Assembly (NCBI GenBank): GCA_900539665.1 | Contig: UQCV01000004.1 | Span: forward strand, 1-64,000 | Origin: an uncultured Succinivibrionaceae bacterium | GTDB lineage: Bacteria; Pseudomonadota; Gammaproteobacteria; Enterobacterales; Succinivibrionaceae | Direction of reading: 5' to 3' | Length of the DNA stretch: 64,000 bases | In this document: positions 1 to 7,668 of the stretch, in pieces | Layout of the letters: the number at the start of each line of letters is the position of its first letter | How positions within the stretch are numbered: the first letter of the stretch is position 1 | Translations under genes and position numbers: made by a program | Notes under the pieces: generated by a model | Told to the model about the DNA's origin: nothing | The model's database searches: none | The model's input: the letters and a program-made list of their open reading frames with translations, nothing else

Positions 1-293
1 CCACGCCGTTTAGAGCGAAAAAAGAATTTCAAAACATGAAAAAATTCACGCCGTTATAGCGAAATTTGCACTCTAAATGGCAATCTTTATTACTTAAACA
101 AATCTCCTAAATACTGCTTAAAATATCCATTGCAAACAACCTCAACGCGAGTATAATATAATTCATACAAATTTAGTAGGATATAAAACACCACTCAGAA
201 TATCATTAAGTTAGCAGATAATTAAATCTGCTTTTAGCCCCCTGTTATAAGTGGACGCTACACTATTTTGATTTTTAAGATTAAGGAGATCAC
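1..293. other. Upstream region of cysK, no gene
   Basis: No coding sequence is visible. Two imperfect copies of a short motif (cacgccgtttagagcgaaa and cacgccgttatagcgaaa) lie within the first 65 bases. A promoter candidate for cysK is listed separately. The Shine-Dalgarno AAGGAG sits just before the cysK ATG. Confidence 0.5.
130..157 (+). promoter_or_regulatory. Candidate sigma-70 promoter of cysK
   Basis: TTGCAA at 130-135 and TATAAT at 152-157, with a 16-base spacer, lie about 135 bases ahead of the cysK start. This is a match by eye only; the -10 is perfect and the -35 is four of six. Confidence 0.4.
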
Positions 294-1220
294 ATGACCG
301 TCTATAATTCCGTCATCGAGCTCATTGGTAACACCCCATTAGTTCGCCTCAACCGTCTAAAAGCCCATTTAAACCTTAACGCCGACATTCTTCTCAAGTT
401 AGAAATGTTTAATCCAGCGGGATCAGTTAAAGATCGTGCCGCTTTATACATGGTTAATGATTTTTTAAAGCGCGGTATCATTAAGCCAGGTTCTACTTTA
501 ATTGAACCTACTTCTGGTAACACTGGCATTGGTTTGGCTTTAGTCGCACGTGCATATGGTCTTAAGCTTATTCTCACCATGCCAGATAGCATGAGTATTG
601 AAAGACGCCAACTTCTTAAAGCCCGTGGCGCTGAACTCATTCTCACCCCTGGTAAATTAGGCATGAAGGGGGCAGTTGATGAAGCAATCCGCCTTCAAGC
701 TAGCACCCCAGGTAGTGTAATTCCTAGTCAGTTTAGCAACCCTGCTAATCCAAAATCTCACGAAGAAACTACCGCAGAAGAAATTTGGCGCGATACCGAA
801 GGTCAAATCGATATCATCACCGCCGGGGTTGGTACCGGGGGCACAATTACCGGTTTAGCTCGCGGCCTTAAAAAGCATAACAAAAAATTGCTCGCAGTAG
901 CTGTTGAACCTGCTGAATCTCCTCTTATCACCAAGGGAGTATCAGGGCCACACAAGATTCAAGGGATCGGGGCTAACTTTATTCCAGATAACTACGACAA
1001 AACAGTTATTGATGAAGTGCTCGATATTCCAAGTGATAGCGCTTATGAAAATGCCATTCTCTTAAATCGTATTGAAGGCATCTTAGCTGGTATTTCTGCA
1101 GGTGGTAACTTGGCAGCTGCCATTGAACTCGCTCGTCGCCCTGAAAATGCTGGTAAGACTATTGTTGCTATTGCACCTGATACCGGGGAACATTATTTGT
1201 CTCTTAACCTCTTTGACTAA
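294..1220 (+). CDS. cysK: Cysteine synthase A (O-acetylserine sulfhydrylase)
   Basis: PLP enzyme that makes L-cysteine from O-acetylserine and sulfide in the cytoplasm. The protein has 308 residues, close to the family norm of about 310-323. The PLP lysine is Lys46 in NPAGSVKDR, the substrate loop TSGNTG is at 73-78, and the phosphate-binding loop GVGTGGTITG follows in the second half. The segments MSIERR, QFSNPANP and GPHKIQGIGANFIP match CysK better than CysM. The start is supported by AAGGAG six bases upstream. The gene stands alone: no cysE, cysM or sulfate-assimilation gene is adjacent, and the next gene is an unrelated transporter. No obvious intrinsic terminator follows. Confidence 0.93.
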   Translation: MTVYNSVIELIGNTPLVRLNRLKAHLNLNADILLKLEMFNPAGSVKDRAALYMVNDFLKRGIIKPGSTLIEPTSGNTGIGLALVARAYGLKLILTMPDSMSIERRQLLKARGAELILTPGKLGMKGAVDEAIRLQASTPGSVIPSQFSNPANPKSHEETTAEEIWRDTEGQIDIITAGVGTGGTITGLARGLKKHNKKLLAVAVEPAESPLITKGVSGPHKIQGIGANFIPDNYDKTVIDEVLDIPSDSAYENAILLNRIEGILAGISAGGNLAAAIELARRPENAGKTIVAIAPDTGEHYLSLNLFD

Positions 1221-1684
1221 AAAAGAGCACCAATACTAATTTAAAGCTCGCTCGGCCTTTATTGGCATAAAACCTGGTATCAATTGCCATTAAAAAGTGC
1301 GATCAAACACAGCCCCTAGGAGCTTTAAATTTGTAGTTTTGATTTTAGATTTTAAGTATTTCAAAATACACGGTTGTAAACCAAGTCTTTGGCCATACCT
1401 AAAATCTAATCAGTACTTAAGCTTGGTTTATTTACGCTACTGTAGTTTCATGCCACTAAGTATTTAGGAATTTTATCTTTAAGAACTCCAAAAATCCGCA
1501 GTAAACTTAACTAAGAAGCATATAATACCAAGCGTGACTACCCATAACTAAATTATCACATAGACAAGAGGCGTAATCTTAAGCAATTCTCTTAAGATTA
1601 CTCAATTCTTTGACAGTTTGGTTTTAGGGCTTTTGGGATTGGTAGGACTCGTCCTCACCATTGTTTTACAGGATTATTTATCTT
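1221..1684. other. Intergenic region, no gene seen
   Basis: AT-rich spacer between cysK and the symporter. I see no convincing ORF, RNA gene or strong terminator. An upstream TTG at 1661 could extend the symporter by eight codons, but the ATG at 1685 is preferred. Confidence 0.4.
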
Positions 1685-2962
1685 ATGCTGTCCAATGATA
1701 TTAAAAAAAGTATTTTAGGATCTTCATCCTGGAAATACGCTGGCGCTTTTACCCTCGCCATTATCCTTGGGGTCTTAAATGGCCTCTACCCAACAGAAAT
1801 TGGGCGTGAAGCCGCCACTTTCTTCTCTGATGTTTTTATCCGGTTACTTAAATTCATCAGTGTCCCAATTATTGGAGTTACCATCTGCTTAACTATTGCT
1901 AAACTTGGCAGTGGGACTTCGCAAAAACGTTTGTGGCAAAAAACCTTCCTTTACACCATTTCCACCACCGTTTTAGCTGCTTTAACAGCAGCTGGTTTAT
2001 ATTTAATCTTAAAACCAGAAAACGTTTCTCAAGTAGCAGAAGGCACTGATCCTGGGTTATCAGACTTTGGGGGATATCTCGATTACTTTGTGTCTATCAT
2101 TCCTGATAATCCGCTCGCTCCGCTAGTACAAGGTAAGGTTTTAAGTGTACTCCTTATTGCAATTGTAGTTGGGGTGGCAATTAGACATATTGCGGACAAA
2201 TTACAATGCGAGACCGTTATTAACTTCTTAGGTGGCTTACAGTCTATTATCTTCTTTATCATTAAGTGGGTAATCTTCTTCCTCCCATTGGGGATTTTTG
2301 GTTTTACCACCAATTGCATCCTCGATTTTGCTAATGGTGTGGCTTTAGGCGGACTTGGTACATACTTCACTATCGTTGTTGTAGCTAACGCAATTCAAGG
2401 TTTGATTGTGTTACCACTCTTCTTGATGGCTAAAGGCCTTAACCCTCTTAAGGCAGCTAAGGCTATGTTTAAAGCCCTGGCCGTGGCGTTCTTCTCTAAG
2501 TCTTCAGCAGGCACTTTACCTGTAACTATGAGTTGTGCTGAAAACAACTTAAAACTTAGTCCAAAAGTTTCAAGATTTGTGCTCCCAATCTGCACCACTA
2601 TTAACATGAATGGTTGCGCCGCATTCATTCTCACCACCGTGGTCTTCTTAATGCAAAACAATGGCGTCGAAGTAACTCCATTCCTACTCTTAACTTGGGT
2701 TGGTATTGCCACTATCGCTGCTATTGGTAATGCCGGGGTCCCAATGGGATGCTACTTCATGTCAGCAAGCTTGCTTTCATCTATGAATGTACCAATTCAA
2801 TTGCTTGGGATTATCCTTCCGTTCTATGCGGTACTCGACATGATTGAAACAGGGCTTAATGTATGGTCTGACTCTTGTGTTGCTAACATGGTAAATAAAG
2901 ATTTAGCTAAAGAATTAGAAGCCGATGATAACAATGGCGAAGCTAATAAAGAAATAGCTTAA
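1685..2962 (+). CDS. Dicarboxylate/amino acid:cation symporter family protein (DAACS), SstT-like binding site
   Basis: Inner-membrane secondary transporter of the glutamate/serine family, about 425 residues from the ATG at 1685 (AGGA lies about 11 bases upstream). Typical family landmarks are present: the serine-rich re-entrant hairpin SKSSAGTLPVTMSCAENN, a TM7 NMxG motif read here as NMNGCA, the second hairpin around AAIGNAGVPMG, and the TM8 stretch LDMIETGLNVWSDS. In glutamate/aspartate carriers the TM8 position occupied here by Glu is an Arg that holds the substrate side-chain carboxylate, and the TM7 motif is NMDGT. The E. coli serine/threonine carrier SstT also has Glu there (CETALN). 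I therefore infer a neutral amino acid substrate such as serine or threonine rather than glutamate. A strong terminator follows. Confidence 0.82.
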   Translation: MLSNDIKKSILGSSSWKYAGAFTLAIILGVLNGLYPTEIGREAATFFSDVFIRLLKFISVPIIGVTICLTIAKLGSGTSQKRLWQKTFLYTISTTVLAALTAAGLYLILKPENVSQVAEGTDPGLSDFGGYLDYFVSIIPDNPLAPLVQGKVLSVLLIAIVVGVAIRHIADKLQCETVINFLGGLQSIIFFIIKWVIFFLPLGIFGFTTNCILDFANGVALGGLGTYFTIVVVANAIQGLIVLPLFLMAKGLNPLKAAKAMFKALAVAFFSKSSAGTLPVTMSCAENNLKLSPKVSRFVLPICTTINMNGCAAFILTTVVFLMQNNGVEVTPFLLLTWVGIATIAAIGNAGVPMGCYFMSASLLSSMNVPIQLLGIILPFYAVLDMIETGLNVWSDSCVANMVNKDLAKELEADDNNGEANKEIA

Positions 2963-2986
2963 CTCTTAGACTTAGACCTAAATTTA

Positions 2987-3020
2987 GACACCTCCAACAT
3001 TTGTTGGAGGTGTCTTTTTT
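2987..3020 (+). terminator. Rho-independent terminator after the symporter
   Basis: Perfect 12-bp stem GACACCTCCAAC/GTTGGAGGTGTC with a 4-base loop ATTT, followed by six T residues. It begins 25 bases after the symporter stop. Confidence 0.93.
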
Positions 3021-3301
3021 GTTGAAATTACAACGAATAAAGACAAGTAAATCAAATCCTAATTCATGTTGGCATTTTGTTTTTTATTTTAAGTTAAGCC
3101 TTAGTCTTTAACAGTAAATTTCACTCAGAAGAAGAGAAAACACAACTTCCTTCTAAACAAAATTTCCCCTAATTTACGAACAAAACCAGGTGCTTAGTAA
3201 AATCTTTTAATAAAATTTTCAGAAATGCAATCAAAGGCGAATTCTAATATTCTATCCTATACGCAAATAAGCCCAAGACCTCATTTCATGACTAGGCGGT
3301 G

Positions 3302-3310
3302 TGTTATAAT
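3302..3310 (+). promoter_or_regulatory. Extended -10 promoter of the large secreted protein
   Basis: TGT-TATAAT forms a perfect extended -10 element. It lies 40 bases ahead of the ATG at 3351, which predicts a leader of roughly 34 bases. No good -35 is visible, as is usual with extended -10 promoters. The remaining spacer 3021-3301 holds no gene that I can see. Confidence 0.55.
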
Positions 3311-3350
3311 CAAACCATAATTGTGTGTGGTTTAAGTTGGGGATTTGTCT

Positions 3351-6300
3351 ATGAAAACTTCGAAAATAATTAAACTGTGTACTATTACAATCCTTGAAAT
3401 AGCACTATTTCAACCAGCAGTAGCAAATTCTCCCATTCCAAATTATGCCGACGATAACGAAGACTGCATTAGAGCTCTGTACCAAATTACCACACAAGCG
3501 GAAAAAAGCTGTGGCGACATCAGTGATAACGATATCAAAGTTTTACGATATGCTTGCTTTTGCGCCCCAATTCAAGGGAACGCACCTAGCGGACAATGCA
3601 CTAATAGTGAGAATGATGCTGAGCTAAATATTAACACCCAAGGCCATAAAGGTTTTTTTGAACTCAGTGCAAATGGGTGTTTTTCTGATCGATATATAGA
3701 CAATGCTCCCCATTTCAATATCACTCCTAATTTCTGTACTAACAAAATACACAATAATGATATTACCAAGCCTCTTGAAAATATAACGAATAATGCTTGG
3801 TTACATAAATCATCGTTTAAAGTTGTAGGTAGCGACAGAAAAACAGAAACTATCACCATGGATAGCTTGCGTGAACGCCTAATTAACATTATTAAAACAG
3901 ACACTTCATGCAACAGAATTATTGCTATAGACGACCAAACGTCTCTTAACGATCCTTCCCCATACAAGCTTTACGTTGCATTGAATGATGATTTAATTTT
4001 AAGTAAGGAAATTAAACTAAGTAACTCTAATGAACCAGCAATTATTTTTGGAAAAAATATAACAATAAAGGGCAATGAAAGCCAAAAAAAATTAGCCCAC
4101 ATTCTCGCTTATGGCACACTTAATATTAATAATGGGGTGGAATTTTTCGGTGGGCTAAATGCCAATAAATTAAACTACACATTCACTAGCAATGACACAA
4201 GGCAAATAATTTTCACATCTAAAGACCTGACTGGAGGGGAATGCCTTCACTGTTCAATGATTCAAAAGGCAGAAGCTAACGCTTTTCGCCTATCTCAAAT
4301 AAGCAGACAAAACTCTTGTGAACAAATAATTCTGCAACTTGAAAAATGTACCTCTGGAAATTCTGAATGCACGCCTTACAAAGAAAATGGAGCCGTTGTA
4401 ACCATAACCAAAAAAGATGGAACAAGCACTACTAAAACCACTGATGAAAACGGGCGCATTAACTTAAGTAATAGCACTTTTTCCGCAAGTCTTGGAATAA
4501 ATAACCAAGCTACCAAAGTATACTGTGACGCTACTACTAATACTTTAAGTGATAGCTGTACTTTTTCTGGAAATATTTGTACGGCCTCAATCAACGACGT
4601 TGGTGGGTATGTCGGTGAAACTTTACCTGTAGAAATTAAAATTCCAGGCGATGTTAAAGATTCATTCAAGGCTTCTAACGACAATACTGCAGATAGTACC
4701 GATACTGTTATAAAGGTTTACGCTAATGTAGCCACCACCCAAAATGTTTCTATAACTAATATTGATGGCACCAAGGTTTCAATCAACCTCCCTCCTAATG
4801 CGGGGACTACTACACCTATAAACGGTGACATTGTTTTACCAAATGCAACTATCTCCTATAACGAACACTCAAAACAAACTATCATTAAGAGTACCTTAGT
4901 AGTAAATACTCTAGCGTTAGACCGCGAACCAAAAACCACTTATTTTAACTTCATCAAGCTTGAAGTCCAAAACAAAAATCCAGTCACCGGCGAAACGCCA
5001 GAAGAATTTATCTTCGATTTTAGGCAAGAAACAACCAAACCTAAAATTAGAACTGCCCCCGTAGCCGTTTGTTTAAATGTCGACAACAAGACCCCTAGTA
5101 ACTTATATCTTCTTGAAAGCGACCGCGCCTATGATTGGACTCAAAAAGCAGTTGGCTGCACCAATGAATTGTGTAAAGCTAACACTACCCCGGTTGACCA
5201 AAACATAATTGCAGATCAAAAGACCCTTAGTAAGTTTTGTGATGCGACCACAGATTTATTACCTCATGACGTTTACGACGACTGGCAACGTGAAGGCGCT
5301 TTGACCCCGTTATACAAAACTACCTTTGATGCGTGGTATCAAACTCCATCTGATGCCAATGTAATAACTCCTAGCAACCTAGCAACAGAAGATTCAACTC
5401 TTAAAAGCTCCTATGAAGCACTCAATATGTATATTGGCGACACAACCGAACGCTTAAAACTTGGTTTTACTGGCATCCACGGCTCTAGCGCCACCACCCC
5501 TAAAATAAGATTTACTAACAATGGTTGGATTAGCGCTAGTACTTATAACCCCATTAACACCATTCCGGAACGAAAAACGTATTTTTATAGCCCAGTCTAC
5601 ACAGTGGTTCCGGTTTATTTAACCCCAGGAAATGCTGACATCTTTAGTTATTACTCTTTAACGACAAGTGAAGATCTAACTAAGGTACCTGATGATTTGA
5701 CCACCGTTGAAAACATAAATAAAAACAACTGCCCGCAGTACTATAATGAAAAACTTCTCTTACGCTTGAAGTTAAATGGCCGCAGTGCAACAGATAAAAT
5801 CCTCACCAACATCCGAGGCTCTCTCGTTGACAACACCAAAAATGAAGTAGATTTTGTGGGCTTTAGTGTTCTACTTAAAGACGAACCAACCACCCCTACT
5901 TCAAGCTCCATTTCAATGGCTCAAGAAAATGAGGCCAACTTTAGTAAGTTAAAGTCCCTAAAAAATTGGGACACCACAAAGGACGCTGATGGTTTTGTTT
6001 CTACCGCTTTTATGACTGCAGACAATAAATTCTCCTTATTAGGCACGCAAGAAGCAGATCCTAAGACCGTCTTTCTCGGGGTTTTAGGGCGCACCAAGAT
6101 GTGTCTGGCGCCACAAGAAAAAGATGGTGCTTTCACCTGTAATTACGATGTATTTACCCGTAATGAAGTCGCAATCCCTGAAGAAGATACATTACAAAAA
6201 GGGTTCCTCGCCTCTGCGGTAAAAAACTACTATGGTTTGAGCGTAGTCCCTACAATTAGCAAGCTTGGAGACACGATAAACGGTCTTTCGACCCCGTGGA

Positions 6301-6881
6301 AAAACTACCACGTAACATTTTTGCCTGTTAGCAAAGGCTCTGGCCCACTCCTTAAAAGTGTCGCCTTTGGGCGTTTAGTTTCTCTACCTGTAACAGGTAA
6401 GCAAGACACCTTATACCTACCGTTCACCATTCAATACTTGGACCAAAATGGTAATTGGAAGGTCCGTAAAGACCAGTGCACAACTTTAAATCTAGTCGAT
6501 TACACTACACCAAATTTACCACCAAACATGTTTTTCAAGACGGCAAAGAAAGATGGCGTACAAACTGATAAAAACGGGGTTATTAACCTAAAAGACGGAG
6601 AAGAGGTGCAATTAGGCTTTTGTACTAGCCATGACAAGAACTCTTGTAACGCAACTGCATTAGATGGGAACTTTGGGGCAGGTATACTTTGGCTTAAGGC
6701 CGAACACCAAAAAGGCACCATTGATAAAGACTCCTACGGCCTTTTAGATCTCAAGTTTAATCCAGGAAGCAATGATAATAAGAACATTGATCATTTATTG
6801 GATAAAACAACCTCTCAAGGTGGGTTCTTGTTTAAGCAAGTTAAAAACAATCTTCGCATCATCAACGAAACAAGAGAGTAA
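3351..6881 (+). CDS. Large secreted protein of unknown function
   Basis: About 1176 residues from the ATG at 3351. The N-terminus (MKTSKIIKLCTITILEIALF, then a polar QPAVANS segment) looks like a Sec signal peptide, so the protein is probably periplasmic, surface-bound or secreted. The mature part is rich in Thr, Asn, Asp and Lys with scattered Cys pairs (for example CFCAP, GGECLHCS and KCTSGNSECT), suggesting disulfides. The middle and C-terminal thirds have the alternating hydrophobic pattern of beta-sandwich domains. The segment around residues 210-300 (repeated INI/NNG-type strands followed by a Cys pair) recalls the N-terminal part of MshQ-like pilus-associated proteins, but I cannot confirm that and no pilin genes are nearby. 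It is monocistronic, with its own promoter and terminator. Confidence 0.7.
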   Translation: MKTSKIIKLCTITILEIALFQPAVANSPIPNYADDNEDCIRALYQITTQAEKSCGDISDNDIKVLRYACFCAPIQGNAPSGQCTNSENDAELNINTQGHKGFFELSANGCFSDRYIDNAPHFNITPNFCTNKIHNNDITKPLENITNNAWLHKSSFKVVGSDRKTETITMDSLRERLINIIKTDTSCNRIIAIDDQTSLNDPSPYKLYVALNDDLILSKEIKLSNSNEPAIIFGKNITIKGNESQKKLAHILAYGTLNINNGVEFFGGLNANKLNYTFTSNDTRQIIFTSKDLTGGECLHCSMIQKAEANAFRLSQISRQNSCEQIILQLEKCTSGNSECTPYKENGAVVTITKKDGTSTTKTTDENGRINLSNSTFSASLGINNQATKVYCDATTNTLSDSCTFSGNICTASINDVGGYVGETLPVEIKIPGDVKDSFKASNDNTADSTDTVIKVYANVATTQNVSITNIDGTKVSINLPPNAGTTTPINGDIVLPNATISYNEHSKQTIIKSTLVVNTLALDREPKTTYFNFIKLEVQNKNPVTGETPEEFIFDFRQETTKPKIRTAPVAVCLNVDNKTPSNLYLLESDRAYDWTQKAVGCTNELCKANTTPVDQNIIADQKTLSKFCDATTDLLPHDVYDDWQREGALTPLYKTTFDAWYQTPSDANVITPSNLATEDSTLKSSYEALNMYIGDTTERLKLGFTGIHGSSATTPKIRFTNNGWISASTYNPINTIPERKTYFYSPVYTVVPVYLTPGNADIFSYYSLTTSEDLTKVPDDLTTVENINKNNCPQYYNEKLLLRLKLNGRSATDKILTNIRGSLVDNTKNEVDFVGFSVLLKDEPTTPTSSSISMAQENEANFSKLKSLKNWDTTKDADGFVSTAFMTADNKFSLLGTQEADPKTVFLGVLGRTKMCLAPQEKDGAFTCNYDVFTRNEVAIPEEDTLQKGFLASAVKNYYGLSVVPTISKLGDTINGLSTPWKNYHVTFLPVSKGSGPLLKSVAFGRLVSLPVTGKQDTLYLPFTIQYLDQNGNWKVRKDQCTTLNLVDYTTPNLPPNMFFKTAKKDGVQTDKNGVINLKDGEEVQLGFCTSHDKNSCNATALDGNFGAGILWLKAEHQKGTIDKDSYGLLDLKFNPGSNDNKNIDHLLDKTTSQGGFLFKQVKNNLRIINETRE

Positions 6882-6921
6882 ATTTTTAAAGTTTAGTTCT
6901 CATTTCAATTTTAAATGAAGC

Positions 6922-6964
6922 TTTAGGCCCCTATTTTGGTCATATATAGGGGCCTAAATTTTTT
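6922..6964 (+). terminator. Rho-independent terminator after the large secreted protein
   Basis: 13-bp stem TTTAGGCCCCTAT/ATAGGGGCCTAAA with an 11-base loop, followed by a T run. Confidence 0.92.
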
Positions 6965-7590
6965 CCTCACTCGCCATCCCGTTACCCAAATATAAATCAT
7001 CATATAAACCATCAAATTAATTTTGGTCCTCAAGTAGGCAAATTAAAAAATTGAGACAAAGTTAAGTTTATTTCTGGATATTTACGAGGGATAAGCTAGC
7101 CTAACTTAATGCGTAGCTCTTATAGATTCCGCCTCCAAATTAATACCCCTTCTACTCTTACTAGAAATTTTAATTGCGAATTAAAGCGTCTAGAGATAAG
7201 CGCCAAACGAACCCGCCCTTATTAAGAACATAAAGCATCCCTTAGTGCAGAGTGTAAAAGTCAACTTCATAATGTAGATTTTCGCCAATCTCAAAATGCT
7301 GTTTAACTTTAAAGAAGATAACTTTCACCATCGATTACTAGCTTTAAATACTAGTAGCAATGTAGAGCCTTTATAAGTAAATCAGGAAGCAAGGACGGGA
7401 ATAAACCCCAAAAGAAAAGGGTACGTACCTACGTATGTATCGATGAATGAAAATTAAAGAGCAAAAAAGGACCGCCAAATTACAAGAACATGGTTTTAGG
7501 CATTTAATTAGTAATACTTAAGCTGAGCTTGAAAAAAGCCACGAAAGAAGAAAGTGCTCCCCCGCCTCCACGTCAAACAATTCATACACG
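6965..7590. other. Long intergenic region, no gene seen
   Basis: Lies between two convergent transcription units. I find no plausible ORF, tRNA or ribosome-binding site. A self-complementary GTACGTAC occurs near 7430 and again near 24540, which may be chance. Confidence 0.4.
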
Positions 7591-7616
7591 AAAAAACCCT
7601 GCCGAGGCAAGGTTTT
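7591..7616 (-). terminator. Second terminator downstream of glgP
   Basis: Read on the minus strand: stem AAAACCTTGCC/GGCAGGGTTTT with one mismatch and a very short loop, running into six T residues. It backs up the nearer terminator at 7633-7659. Confidence 0.7.
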
Positions 7617-7632
7617 AAAATTAAAGCTTACT

Positions 7633-7659
7633 AAAAGCCGGAGTTTCCTCCAGGCTTTT
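7633..7659 (-). terminator. First terminator downstream of glgP
   Basis: Minus-strand hairpin AAAAGCC-T-GGAG, GAAA tetraloop, CTCC-GGCTTTT. It starts ten bases after the glgP stop codon. Confidence 0.75.
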
Positions 7660-7668
7660 ACAGTAATA

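Noticed and set aside
7421..7450. GTACGTACCT shared with 24539-24550
   Set aside because: Ten to twelve bases of self-complementary sequence only; flanks differ, so probably chance.
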